From positions 1 through 64,000 of the forward strand of contig JAJEKB010001071.1 of assembly GCA_022393335.1 (NCBI GenBank): 64,000 bases of DNA. Reading direction: 5' to 3'. Shown here in pieces: positions 36,091-50,682 of the stretch. Each line of letters opens with the position of its first letter. The first letter of the stretch is position 1. The notes beneath the pieces are model-generated. The model did not search any database, was not told where the DNA came from, and saw only the letters and a program-made list of their open reading frames with translations. Source of the stretch: Macrotrachela quadricornifera. Taxonomy: Eukaryota; Rotifera; Eurotatoria; Philodinida; Philodinidae. The translations under genes were made by a program, and so were the position numbers.

Positions 36091-37242
36091 CATAGGGCAC
36101 TAGAAAAGTTTCTTCACCCGGTTTTTCTAAAAGTCTCAGTTTGTATTCAAGTATCTTGTTATGATGCTTAGACATATTTAGGATTATGTGCAAAATTTCA
36201 GACTTCTAAGTCTTATACTTTGCTGTAATCTATTATTTCTTTGACTTGAGTAACATGCCATTTTCTATACGCTACATAACGGATGACTTATAACAAATGA
36301 CAGAACTTTGAATTTCATATTTTGATCCTTAAAAACATTTTATAAAAATAAAAACGAAATATAGCAGAAGATACAGCATGGAAAGCTCTACAATCTACAA
36401 TATAAAGTTTATATTAATTGTGTACTTTTTCTTTCAAAATAAACAGTATTTTGAGTGACTAATTATCGACGCTGCGATAGATATTTCGGAGAATTTTGAT
36501 TTTATTTTCAAAATAAAAAGTACACAATTAAAGTAAAATTGTTATTTGCCAATTGAAGGGCTTTTCACGCTGCATCTTTCGTCATGTTCTGTTTTCTTAA
36601 AAGAAAACGTATTGGATGACAAAATGATGGAATACGAAAAAAGGAAGTCTCCGTTTGTGTAGAATTTTTGCATCCTAGAAAATTTTTCTCTTACAATTTT
36701 GTTTTTTCTTAAGAACAAAAGTTATATGTATAATATAAACTGTTCTTTGTAACTCGTAGAGTTTTTCGCGCTGCATCTTGTGGTGTATTCCATTTTTTAA
36801 AAATAAAACGTATTAGGTAATAAACAAGAAAAAATCACGTTGGTCACATACAAAAAAAAATACTTTTTTGCAACATCGAATTTTGATCTTTCAGAATTTT
36901 GTCGATTTTCAAAATAAATAAACGCAACTGTAAGATAAGCTGTCTTTTGTAATTTGTAGAGTTTTTCATGCTGCATCTTTTGGTATATTTTGATATTTTA
37001 ATAAAACGTATTTCGAAATCATAAAATGAAATATAAAGTTCTCCTATTAATGACGGATTACCCGTTAGCAGATTACGTGTACGTACCATAAAAGCAATGA
37101 CGGATCACAGCTAAGTACAAGACTTAGAAGTCTGAAACTTTGCATATAATCCTAAATATACCTAAGCATTATAAAAAAATAATTAAACTCAAACTGCGGC
37201 TTTTAGAAGAGCTAGGCGAAGAAACTTTCCTAGTACCCCATG
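36091..37242. mobile_element. TA-flanked terminal-inverted-repeat element with internal tandem repeats
   Basis: Starts CATAGGGCACTAGAAAAGTT and ends with the reverse complement of CATGGGGTACTAGGAAAGTT. TA flanks it on both sides (36089-36090 and 37243-37244), as expected for Tc1/mariner-type TA duplication. The inverted repeats extend about 130 bp (paired words AGACTTCTAAGTCTTATAC / TACAAGACTTAGAAGTCTG and CTAAAAGTCTCAGTTTG / CAAACTGCGGCTTTTAG). The 1152-bp interior has no transposase. It holds family A foldback arm sequence, including a tandem repeat of about 200 bp. Confidence 0.7.
36355..37010. repeat. ~200-bp tandem repeat built from family A foldback arms
   Basis: GCTGCATCTT, preceded by GTTTTTC(A/G) or CTTTTCAC and CTACAAATT-type words, occurs at 36569, 36770 and 36970, spacing 201 and 200 bp. 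Each copy is followed by a GT(A)TATT..AAAACGTATT block. A complementary arm (AGATACAGCATGGAAAG) at about 36372 makes the first unit a palindrome (36355-36600). The array lies wholly inside the TA-flanked element. Confidence 0.65.
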
Positions 37243-37244
37243 TA

Positions 37245-38574
37245 TCTATTTATTTTTGGTTTTGATTGTATTTAAGGAGCTTACCATATAGAAAAAGAAA
37301 ACAATAAGTCCTTCCAGAATATGATGAGATATTGCTAGAAAATCACTAATAGCTTTGTACTGTTTTTAATTTATAAGATTCTTAGATAAATCAAAAGAAC
37401 AATAAATCAACGGTAATTACAAAGTTTTTCTTATGATGATTCAAGTCATTCATTCAAAAAAATAAAATTATTTACATTTATGAAAAAAAAAACTACGAAT
37501 GATAATTTTCATTCTAATTGATTAATTGTTCATGTTGCCGATAAAAATAAAGAAAAAATGAAAAAAAGCAAAAATAACTGGCCTTGTCCAGTCCTCTTTC
37601 GGTACACAACATAAAAAGTTCATCTATCTTTACCGAATCAGACAATTGAAATAAACTACATGAGTAATTCATGAGTGAATATGGATGAAAATAAAACGAT
37701 CGATAATATAGCTATAATACTTTTTTTCCTTCCTCCTCACTCATCGGTAGATCACTATGAAAAATATGTTGTTTTTTAATAAGTATCAGAATTCAAGACG
37801 ATATTAATTATTATTACATAACCATATCAAGATTCATCAACTGACCTTGCACAATATTCTTGAAGTGTGGCAAAAATTTTCGTGCTTGAAGAATTCACAT
37901 TCGATTGATCTTTGTCAATAATTATACAAACTTTTATAAAAAATAATCATAATTTCTAAGACTCTAATAATAAAACTTAATGTAAACCTGTCAAAGGTCA
38001 TACTCTATCATATAGTTCAAAGCTCCTTTCAATTATTATTCTAGTATAATTTAACAGTAAGATCTACTTATCTCTTTACTATATATATATATATAATATT
38101 TTATTAATTCACAAATTCCTACAGATGTCGTTATTCACCGAATATCTAACATTGCACTTTCTATACTTCCTTTCTATTGCATCCATTCTGAAATAATTAT
38201 TGAGAAAGAATGTATATTTTTTTTTCTTTTTATCAGTTATACACCAGGTATGTTAACTATACTATACAACCGATTCAAATGATTTGTCTGCTGTATGAAT
38301 GAATGAGTGAACAAAATAAATATTCATGTCATATGCTTTTTTTACATGGCATAAAATCATATTTCACATCTGTTGTGTAGTTTAAAAAAAAAACAAATAA
38401 AAATAATCATTTAATTATTTGTTCTATTATCATTTGAATTTTTTATTATTCAAATATACATTTATATATAAACCATGTATCAATTGGCCTTGATTATATA
38501 TATTTCTTTTTATTATAGAAGGAAAAAAATTTATTAATTAATTTATTATTTTGTATTTGAGAAAAATAAGAAAT
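37245..38574. promoter_or_regulatory. Region upstream of GOLPH3
   Basis: 1.3 kb of AT-rich sequence with no supportable gene. It should contain the GOLPH3 promoter in its right-hand part. No distinct element was recognised. Confidence 0.35.
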
Positions 38575-40134
<1,560 letters not shown>

Positions 40135-41049
40135 AATTTTTTTACTTTTTTTTTTTTTTTTTTTCTTGCGCATTCTATTCCAATAATCTAAACTGGTATT
40201 TATATCATGATTCTCTTTTTCTTTATTCTTGTCTTTTATTTTGGCTGCTATTTCTTTTCTCGTTAAAATAAAGCAAAAATTATTTATATATATATATTTA
40301 AATATATATATGTATCTTTTTTTTTTTGGAATACAGTGAATTGAGTTTATGTTTGGATGATGAGGATTGATTGGTTTCTAACAAAATGTACGCTGAATTT
40401 TCTTCTTAGAATTACAAACAATCTCTTTTTTTCATTCGTTTTCTTCTTCGTTCTTTTTTTTTTTGTATGCGAAAAATTACTTATACATCGCTTTATCTTT
40501 TCTTTTCTCCTGTGATACACATGCACAAGCTGTATAAATAAATGAAACAAAAAAAAAAAACTGGAACAAATATTATTTTATTCTTTTCTCTTTTAGATGA
40601 CAGAAGGAAAGAAAGTTCTCAAAAACCAATGTTATTATTAATATTTTTTTTTCTTCCTTTCATTACTAAGCAACACGTCGTGGGATCATAAAAAAAGGGA
40701 AGAAAAGAATAGGAATAATAACATTTATATGGCGAATAAAATGTCAGTAAGAAGACAATTTGTTTTTGTTCGATTTCGTTTGTATGACAAAATTTTTTTT
40801 CGTCTATGTTATGTAGGTGTTGGACGTCAACAGGTAAGACAAATTACTATATGACGTCGTGAACATTTTGACAAAAAAAAAAAAACCCAGCGTAGTCTAT
40901 AAAAACGAAGGAAGATAGTATAAATTGTCCTTAAATTATAAAAGATTTCAACAAAGAAATAAATTCTAAAGATTATTGTAGATGATAATCAGATTTTAAT
41001 TATTCTTATATTCATATATTTAATTATTTATATTATATTTTGATTAAAT
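40135..41049. other. Intergenic GOLPH3 / NUDT9
   Basis: 915 bp between two same-strand genes. It contains long T and A homopolymers (T-tract near 40143-40164, A-tracts at 40548 and 40878) and AATAAA signals after the GOLPH3 stop. No frame was accepted. Confidence 0.45.
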
Positions 41050-43069
41050 ATGGGTCAATTTCTTGCTCATTTTGGTATACATTTGGGTACACGTATTGAT
41101 GATGATGAACGAAATCGTATTCCAATTCATCATAAATGTCGTAATTGTGGTCAAGGATGTGATCAATCAAAACCTTCTAATCAATGTGTTAATGCAAAAT
41201 TTACTCGTACAGGTACAAAAGATCAACCAGCAATAATTCGACCAATTGTACCAACTGATAAAGTACGATGGTCAACATCATTTGATTATCATCCAATTGA
41301 ATTTACATCACAAAAAATTCAAACATCAACAAAAGAATATGTTGATAAAGATCCACGATTTGATGCAAATGTTAGGATACCATGGAATACCGATGATCGA
41401 TTATGTGATCGACGATCTTATCATGGATCTTACAAAGTTATTGGAGATGTACCACAAAATCCATGTGGACGAACGGGTATTACTGGACGAGGACATCTTG
41501 GTATATTTTGAAAAATTCAAAAAAAGACAAAGTTTTATTTTTTTTAATTATTTTAGGTCATTTTGGTCCAAATCATGCTGCTGATCCAATTGTAACACGA
41601 TGGAAACGTGATGAAAATGGTCAAACATTAATTCATTCATCAACACATAAGGCAATTTTACAATTTGTTTGTATACGTCGTAAAGATACCAATGAATATG
41701 CTATACCAGGTGGAATGGTTGAAAAAAAAGAAAAAGTTACTGATACATTACAACGTGAATTTCAAGAAGAAACACTTAATTTTCCAGATTTAGATGAACG
41801 TAGTAAACATAATTTATTAGCAACAATAAAAGATATATTTGAAAATGGTGGAATTAAAATTTATTGTGGTTATGTTGATGATCCAAGGTATTTTTAATAT
41901 TAATAAATATAAAAAAAATTTATTTATTTTATTTATTTATTTTTTTAGAAATACAGATAATAGTTGGATGGAAACAACAGGTATATATATTAGAAAAGTT
42001 TGATTTTTATAGATGATATGAAAAATTAATTTCAAGAAAATAGATTCTATCGTGAAAGAGAATACGCAAATTAGAAAGTTGTTTCCTGCCTGAAGTCTGA
42101 TCTTATGAAAACAATATTATATTTTTTAATTTAATGTTCCATTTTTGACCAAAGAATTTTATGTTTTTCATCACCTTCTGATGTTGAAAAAAAACATGGA
42201 AGATCAATTTTATTTTTTCCCAGTTTATGTACTTATCGATCGTAGAATTCAAAATTCTTTGTCGACATCGTTACTGTACACTTGATTATTGTTTTTGTTT
42301 GAAATAACATATCAAGTTTCAAGGCATCATAGAGTCTCCTTTTTAATTAAGCTTTGTTTTTTAATATACATCCATATGTTTATATAATCTGAGTGGTTTT
42401 TTTTTTCGTTTCTACAGTGACTGAATTTGTAATACCTTTTCTCTACTCAAAAAGTAAAAATTTGAAAGAAAAAAAAAAGTTTGTGATATGCTGCATCTTG
42501 ACATGCTCTTTCAAACAGAAAACAAATATTAAATATATTGTATGAATACCAAGAGAGAAGTTTAGAAAGACAACCGCTCTTTTTTTGAATTTTGTTTAGT
42601 GAATATCTCTATCGATGAAAATGTCTTTTATTATCGTTTGTGTAGAATGATCTTGTTTTTTTAGGAAGGAGAACGTACTTATAAACCAATTTTATATTCT
42701 CTGAAGAAATGAAAAATAATTCTATTTTAATTCAATCTTGAAAATTTTTTTTGTACATTTTCAAGATCATTGTGACATAAATTTTAGACTATTAGTACGT
42801 AAATCTAAAGAGCAAGGAAGGAATAAAACACACCCGAAGAAATTATGAAGTACATTATGTTTTCACTGTGATTGAAAATTTTTTTTATAAATATTTTAGC
42901 ATACAATTTTCATGATGGACATAATGAACATCTTGCATTAATTAATGTACATGGTGGTAGTGATGCACTTAGTGCTTTTTGGCATGATCTTGGTTCCGAA
43001 ACACCATTATATGCTAGCCATTCTCTTTTTCTTCAAAAAGTTGCCCAAATACATAATGCACATTGGTAA
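41050..43069 (+). CDS. NUDT9: ADP-ribose pyrophosphatase, NUDT9 family
   Basis: Hydrolyses ADP-ribose to AMP and ribose 5-phosphate. Exons 41050-41500, 41557-41887, 41949-41980, 42900-43069 give 327 aa (human NUDT9 350). Family landmarks: GRTGITGRGHLG then HFGPNHAADPIVTRWKRD, Nudix box Gly203-x5-Glu209-x7-Arg217-Glu218-x2-Glu221-Glu222 (REFQEE, the catalytic form), and YVDDPRNTDNSWMETT. The C-terminus is LYASHS...VAQIHNAHW. The N-terminus (MGQFLAHFG) has several CxxC-like Cys (CRNCGQGC) and no evident mitochondrial presequence. No channel segments precede it, so it is not the TRPM2-fused form. The 919-nt intron 41981-42899 contains a foldback fragment at about 42478-42520. Confidence 0.93.
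42478..42520. repeat. Fragment of family A foldback arm in NUDT9 intron 3
   Basis: Contains ATGCTGCATCTTGACATG, matching the conserved arm word GCTGCATCTT seen in the other copies; the partner arm was not found. Probably a decayed or truncated insertion. Confidence 0.4.
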
Positions 43070-43357
43070 AAGAAAAACAAAATAAAAGAAATGTATGTGT
43101 CTGATATATTAATTGTATAGTATTATAACCTCTTAATACTGTATATGGAGAATGAATTTATAATAATTCTATGTAAATCATCATTTATTGTTTTGAACAA
43201 AATATTAAAAATAAATCAAACAAATTCCATATGTCTCTTTAATAGTGTGTGTGATTCTTATTGTTTGTTTGTTTTTTTTTTCTAAACATTCGTTTATGTA
43301 AAACAAATAGATATGAAAATAAATTAATATTTCATTGTTTTTGTTTTTTAAAATTTT

Positions 43358-43708
43358 CTAATCATGAAAATATTCATATTGTTGTTGATTATTCGATTGA
43401 AAATTATTTAGTCGTGATAATGTTTGATATGATGATATATTTTTTTGTTCATTTTCAAGATATTCATATGTAACTAATGAACCAAGAGCAGCGCCAGCTA
43501 CCATTGATGTTAAAATTGCAACAGGACGTATTGAACGAAGTAAATAACCAAATAATCCACCGCTTGTAAATGCTAATGCTAAGGATATAATATAGAAACA
43601 TTTTTCTTTTCTGTACAGAATAAATATGTGTATCAATTTCTTTGATTATTTTTTGTTTCTTGACTTACCTATTGATCTGTGCCAATCAGTATTAGAAGAG
43701 CCAAACAT
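43358..43708 (-). CDS. Small two-helix membrane protein, 86 aa
   Basis: Not recognised with certainty. Exons 43669-43708 (MFGSSNTDWHRSI) and 43358-43578, joined at G|CA with donor GTAAGT. The translation has two hydrophobic segments (about 13-30 and 34-52) separated by a short RSIRP turn, with Gly/Ala-rich faces (TSGGLFGYLL, VAGAALGSLV), then a Gln/Asn-rich hydrophilic tail. The size and the Gly-rich paired helices resemble small mitochondrial inner-membrane proteins, but that is only a resemblance. It is convergent with NUDT9 (288 bp between stops) and same-strand with the coiled-coil gene to its right. Confidence 0.7.
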
Positions 43709-43793
43709 TTAGAAAGAAAAAAGCTTATAATTCGAGAAATAAATGAAAAAATCTAACGCGCTTTATTATTAAAAGAAAAAGATTATTTTTTTT

Positions 43794-45245
43794 TTATTGT
43801 ATTAAACAATCATCACATTGATCGATATCAGTAAGTTTTTTATGCATTATATCAATTCGGTTTTGAAGATCATTGATTTCAATTGAATTTCGTTGATTTA
43901 TATTATTATTTTTTGAAGAATCATCAACAATTTCTTGAAGTGAAATAGTATCTAAATATATACAATAGAAAATTATTTATTATCTTTAACCATTAATTTA
44001 ACTTACTATTGAGCATATTAATTGATGTTATTGGTTGTGTAAATAAATTTTTAGCATAATCAAATAAAGATTCAAGTTCAGCAATATTTGATGATAGATC
44101 AACAAGTAATGAATTGTATTCTTCATTCTATTTATTTAAGAAATTATAATCTGTATTTTGATAATTTTATCAAATTTAAGAAGTTTATCTATAGTAATTT
44201 TTTTTCGTTTCAATATTCTACGAATATCTATTGCTCTAGTAGCGGTAGTATATTTTGAGAAGACAATGAAATATTAATATATAATTTATAGTATATATCA
44301 ACAACTGAATAATAAAATTCAAGAATACATTTATGAAACAGTACAAAGAAAGCGAGTATACTCGTCTATTGGCTGGAATTGACGAATTTCTCTTTAGTAA
44401 ACATCGATATTGATATCCAACAGATTTTTCAAGTGTTCATTGTTACCTCTCTCTCAAAATAATTTGGCTGGAAAGCGGTTCACTACTCAAAAATTCCTGA
44501 CTGCATCATTGTTTAGAAGTTATTAACTATAATATCAAACTTTTCTTTCATAAAATACTACAATACATATTCAAATATATTGTACATAACAAAATCGCAT
44601 TAATCAAGTGAAACAATCAAATGAATATATGTTTGTATTATCGTATTTTTTTCATCTCTTATAAAAAAAACTCATCGCTTCTAATCATTCTGTGAAATTT
44701 TTCTATAATAAATTCAACTCTCTCAATAAAAAATTGCTCCACAATATTTATTGCTGATTATCATAGACTTTACTAAGAATTCGTTACCGAATTGAACTGA
44801 TGAATAATCCTGTTACTGAAAATATCATTCAAAATTGAATCATACCATTTTTTCTGGTTCGTCATTTTGTATTGTATTATTTAATGTATTTGTTTGTTGT
44901 TTATAAATCAAACGAAGCTAAATAGAAAATCAATTATCATTATATATATATTTTTTTCATTACTAATTTGTTAAATTGTTCAGCATGTTCATTAGAATTA
45001 AGTGATTTAATTAATAAAAGACGATTTGTTTCTTGAAAAATATAATCATTTTCTTGTTGGTTTTTTAAATAATTAATTTCTTTAAGCTAGTAAAAATATA
45101 AAAAGAAAATTTTTATTTAAACAAATTAAAAAAATAAAAATAACGGTTAATAAAATACATTTTCTCGACAAATTTGTTTTGCAACAAGAAGTTGTCCTTC
45201 AATTCTACGAATTTCATTTTCAATTTCTTGACGATTTCGAGCCAT
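43794..45245 (-). CDS. Coiled-coil protein, 186 aa
   Basis: Not recognised. Five exons: 45159-45245, 44964-45086, 44846-44917, 44007-44127, 43794-43951, all in frame with GT-AG borders. The start is MARNRQEIENEIRRIEGQL. The protein is largely predicted helix with heptads (residues 1-75, 98-140 and 150-178) and ends in an acidic Cys pair (CDDCLIQ). No membrane or enzyme motif. Size and coiled-coil character would fit a small kinetochore, spindle or tethering-complex subunit, but nothing in the sequence decides this. The start codon lies 154 bp from that of CDC20 on the other strand, so the two probably share a bidirectional promoter. Confidence 0.7.
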
Positions 45246-45399
45246 TTTACTAATTCATTTTTCCATTCGAAAATTTATCCAATAAATATAAAGATCAATG
45301 ATTCATTCTTTAGTTCTTTGTTTGTTTAACATTATATTTGACTAGTTAATCAGTTTAGTATTTCTATTAGCTAAAAAATAAAAAAAAATCAAACCAAAG
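45246..45399. promoter_or_regulatory. Compact bidirectional promoter, coiled-coil gene / CDC20
   Basis: Only 154 bp separate the two divergent start codons, including both 5' UTRs. It is AT-rich with no recognised box. Shared regulation of the two genes is an inference from spacing. Confidence 0.5.
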
Positions 45400-48300
45400 A
45401 TGATTCATATTGGAATGTTAACACCAGAAAGATATCATAGAGAACAAAGTATATTTTACTAAAAATATTATTTTCATAAAATACAATTAATTAATATAAT
45501 ATTATAGGTTCTAGTTTATTAAACAATAATCGACGTGTTATTCCCAGCCCATTTCATGATGATAGTGATGATCATGTTAATTCTTCACGTAATAATCAAT
45601 TTACAGTATCTAATGATCCAGCATTATCAATAAAAAACAAATCAAAAGCATGGTCAGTACGTGATCGACGTGATGTACCTAATCTTTTACGTGGTGATAG
45701 GTAAATGATGATTTTTTTTGAGTAATCGAAAATTCGTATGAATATAATTCAATGGATTTGAATTCTATTGATCAGCAATGTTGTATAATGGCATGGCCAT
45801 CTAACGATCATCTACAAATAAGAAGAGTTCAAACATAAAATTAAAGGAAATTGAATCTTCTATTGCAAAGAGAGAGCATCATCTATAATGTGTGGAATCG
45901 ATACATTTACGTCTATATACCCTTGGTTACTCTAGACATATGAAATTTTTCATAAGGTTAATTAACTCGATAATTCGTATCAGCAGAGTTTCTATGAATT
46001 ACTACCGTATGTTTATAAACCATTTGCATTTTTAATAAAATCTGTGACGAAATTGGCTTATGTTAGTGATTTTTGAAATATAGACAGCATATACAGATAG
46101 AACACAATACGCTCATTTAAATTGTATCAATTTTCTGAAAGCATTATATTACTAAATTTTATTCCTTACGAGGGAACATATTCAGATGTTCAAATTGTTT
46201 AGACTTCATCTTTTAGCAATAGATAGGCTTCGATAAAATATGAACAACTGCAAAAGGATAAGTGTCGTTAGGTTTTCTGTTCAGAGTTATAGACACTTTA
46301 CCTGGAGTTGTAGTCTCAAGGATGGTATCTATCAACATATCGAATGATGATGTTTTGACTTGAGATTTTGCTCACAATTAGGCCTATTTGTAAGTAACAT
46401 TTTCTAAACTCATTGAGATCTATCTATCGTCAAAAGATAAAGTCTAAATGACTTAAACATCTAAATATGTTTCCTCGTTAGCTTTTGAAAATTTATAGAT
46501 GTCACAATGTACAAAAATGAAATTCTTTCATGTTTAGTCAAATTAATAGAAATTCAATATGATTTTAACATTATTTCGATAATAAATCATATGAAATAGA
46601 TAAATTAATAGAATTTTAATTAGATTTATTCCACGTCGTATTGATCTTGATTGTGATTTTTCACTTGATAAACTTGTTTCGGAAAATTTTCAATTTAATT
46701 CACATACAATATTATCAAATAAAAACGAAGCAAATTCAGCAAAAAAAACATTCGAATTATTAGAATATTTTATGCCACAAAATCGACGAATTTATAATTT
46801 TGGTGTTAAAACACGTAAACCTCGACCTATAGGTATTCAAATTTCTTATACATATATATAATAATCAATAAAATTTAATTTTTAGATCCAAGTGATCTAG
46901 CTCGACAAATTGAAACATTAACAATAACATCAAAAGAACGATATATTAGTTCAACACCAGAACGTATTCTTGATGCACCTGATTTAGTAGATGATTTTTG
47001 TAAATATTATTTTTTTTCTTAGTTTTTAATTCAAAATTTTATTTTTTAATAATTAGATTTAAATTTAATTGATTGGGGTAAAACATCAAATATGATTGCT
47101 GTTGCTTTATTAAATTCTGTTTTTCTTTGGGATGATAATACTGGTAATGTAACGAAATTACTCGAATTTCAAACAAATAATCAAGATGATGATAATGAAC
47201 AAATACAATATATATCTAGTATATCATGGCATAGAAAAGCACCATATCTAGCTATAGGAACATCATATCAACAAGTATATATATATGATATAAAACAACA
47301 AATATCTAAACGAAAATTAATTAATGATAATATGCTTGACGATGATGATAGAATAGCATGTCTTGCATGGAATCAAAATATTATTGCTTGGTAAAAAATT
47401 TGTTTAAAGATTTTTATAGTAATTGTAGCATTTAATGCAATGATTTACATTTATTTTAGTTTAGAATACTAATTGATACGAAGAATATGTTGATTCAAAT
47501 GTTTTTTTATCGAAACAAAAAAATAAATTGAATATCTTCGTAACGACTCGAATAAACGAGCTGATTATTTTACACTTGAAATTTCTACGGACAAGGTTAA
47601 ACAGAGTTCTTATTAAATAAGCACTACTAATGAGCATAACAAAAATAATTTACTGTTTCACATATAGAAAAACAACAATGTATGATGAAGAATAGCATAT
47701 TGATCAAGGTAGTGCATCCATGATCATTCATATTTTCTATATTATGCCTCACGCTATTTTATTAAATTTCTACAAACATATTAGCTCAAAACTAGGATTA
47801 TTTATTAGGACTCTGCGTGCAATGAATTTCTAATCCCATGAGATTTTTTTCTTTTTTTTTTTATAAGAACATGTAGTCTCTGTTCTCATAAAATATGAAC
47901 TCAAGGTACTTTATAGAAATAGTAAGTCATAAGATTGATAACCTTTTCTTCAATAGAAACAGTTTCGTTTCCTATTTTCTTGATGTATTTTTCATGTAAA
48001 AAATTTTCAACTTTTTTTTACAATGAAAACTAGAACTCATTTTGTGTACTTTTGTTAGCTTGAAGCTCGCCTAAAGCATCTTTATCATTTCTACATCAAA
48101 TTAATTATAAACACAATTCTTTATAATTTTTTATATGAAGAAAATCTTTGGGTAGACAGAAAAATTCTTAAGAAATCTATGAAATGTATCAGAATATGAA
48201 AGGATTTACAGTGATCTTTAGTAATCTAGAAAAAAATGAAGTAAAATTCATCAAACATCTAAGAATTCAAAGATAATAAATGTTCCGCAGAAAGTATAAT

Positions 48301-50682
48301 TACTTTTTAATCCTTAGAGACATGAGACTGAATTAATCTTAAAGTAAAAATTAATCATGGATTACCGCGAAGTTCGATAAATTCCAATAAAATTCATTAT
48401 TATATTCGTTAGAGTTTATAAATATCCTAATAGGCTAGATCCACAATTTTATTTTTGTAGAAAGCCATATAATTTATATGATTGACATAAAACTTCATGT
48501 GTCAAGTAAACAGATATAAACGGAAATAAATTGAAGAAAATTGAAATGATGACTGAAAAAGTCATTGATGTCAGTTTAAGGGGTAAAAATAAAATTTTAA
48601 TAGATATGATGTTCTATAAGATCTATTGGATGAGATGAGGCTGTTTTGTCTTATCCCATTTCTTGTGAAACTCTACTGCACACTAATTATAGACTAAAAA
48701 CTAAAGAACAAACAAGAAGAAGAATTAGTGAAAATATACACGATCAACATCAATAGAGACTATAGATGAATATGACCAATAATGTAAGAGAAAAAAACGA
48801 TTTATATCATGTGAATTATCAATGTAAACTATAGTAGAGCAAGGGAAAAAAATACTAATAGAAAATATATATGAATATACAATATATTAGTCACAAGTTT
48901 ATTTGATTGATTACATCTTATCTAAATAAATTAGCTTTTCTTCATCATGTATTCTTTTTTATCTATCTATGAAAATGTAAAATTATTTTTCATTGAGATC
49001 ATCAGTGGTATTTAGCAAAGATTCTCTCTAATCTTGTCCATATTGATCTGAAATGTAAATATGTCTCTATTATTCGTAAAAAGAAATCAGCCGATTTGTT
49101 CGAGTTGTAATCAAGATATTCAATTTCGTCTGAACACAGTAGCTCTAGAATCATTCTATATATTTCATTTTTTGAAATATTTGATCAGTTGTTTTTAAGA
49201 TATGGCTGAAAATAAAATACAACTGAATTTATCAAAATAATTTCTTATTATTGCCCTAAATATACAATAAAAATGATAATTGATTATTGAAAAATATCAT
49301 AAATTATAATTAAGGAATGGAATACTTTATTTTGTAGAATAAAATTTTCTCAAAGTACAATTTTTTTAATTAGATATTAGAGATTATTTTTTGATGACAG
49401 GTATAAGGATGTATTATAGAAATGAAAACAAAAAATAATTATCTTTTATTTAATTATTAAAATGTATTTTATTAGATAGTTTCCATATAGAATTCATACA
49501 GACATTCCTGATTTTTATTAATCATTTATTTATTATTTTAATAAAAGAAATAGAAGTAAAAGTTAATATTTATATTCCATTTTTAAATCTAATTTTCTAA
49601 GAATTATATTTTAAAAATATCTTAAAATAGATTAATCTAATACTATTATTTAAGAAATTAATCTTTTTTATATAAAAATCCTGTCAAAATCATGTAATTA
49701 ATCATCTATTTTTATAATAATAATTATCATGAATAAAAAAAAGAAATATGATTTCTTTTTTTTAGTGGTACTCGTAATACAGGTGATATACTTCTATATG
49801 ATGTACGTCAAAAAGAATATATTATTAAATTTCAACATCATCGTCAAGAAATTTGTGGTCTTCAATGGTGTCCTAATGGACGATATTTAGCAAGTGGTAG
49901 TAATGATAATACAGTTGCTATATGGGATTTACATCAATGGTATTCAAATGGTTATATGAATACAACAACAAATACTACTACTACTGTAGATGATCTTTCA
50001 TCACTTTTACCACCAGGTGATTTTATTAATACGAAATCAAATATGCGTACAAAACCATTATGGCATTTTAAAGAACATCAAGCAGCTGTTAAAGTAAATT
50101 TTTAGTTTTTTCTTTTCCAGTATATAATCATTCTATTTAAGGCTATTGCATGGTGTCCATGGGAAGGATCAAAAATATTAGCAACTGGTGGTGGTCATTC
50201 AGATGGTTACTTGCGTTTTTGGAACAATAGTAATGGAACATGCCAACAAGCTATTCAAACAGATTCACAAGTATCAATTTATAATAATGATTTTATAAAA
50301 AGTTTTTTTTTCTAATTTAGATTTCATCTATTCTTTGGTCTAAAGATTATAAAGAAATTGTAACAGGTCATGGTCATCCAAATAATTACATACATATTTG
50401 GCATTATCCATCTATGATAAAATGTCATACATTATGTGGTAAATAAAGAAAATAATAATTTTTATTTATGTTAATTTCTTTTTATTTATTTATTTATAAG
50501 GTCATACATCACGTATTTTATCATTAATAATGAGTCCTAAAGGTAATCCAATTGTTAGTTTATCAGCTGATGAAACAATTCGATTTTGGAATTGTTTTCC
50601 AATTGATATTCAACAAAAGAAAAAACTTGAAATGACACGAACATATTCACATCCAACTAAACTTAATTTTAATTGTCGATAA
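45400..50682 (+). CDS. CDC20: CDC20 / Fizzy, APC/C activator
   Basis: WD40 activator that recruits substrates to the anaphase-promoting complex. Nine exons give 551 aa: 45400-45448, 45508-45700, 46624-46832, 46886-46999, 47057-47390, 49766-50093, 50142-50270, 50321-50438, 50501-50682. The C-box DRFIPRR is at 80-86. PERILDAPDL...DDFYLNLIDW leads into seven WD repeats (QEICGLQWCPNGRYLASGSND, AAVKAIAWCPW, ILATGGGHSD, ISSILWSKDYKEIVTGHGHP, LSLIMSPKG). The wording (WCPW, FPIDIQQKKK) fits CDC20 better than Cdh1/Fzr. The C-terminus ends FNCR: the Ile-Arg tail that docks CDC20/Cdh1 on APC3 is missing. Asn-rich insertions occur in blades 1-3. Introns 45701-46623 and 47391-49765 (2.4 kb) show no other feature. 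Confidence 0.93.

Noticed and set aside
40347..40550. 67-aa Lys-rich minus-strand frame
   Set aside because: Translation of T-rich tracts in the GOLPH3 3' flank; no start context or homology.
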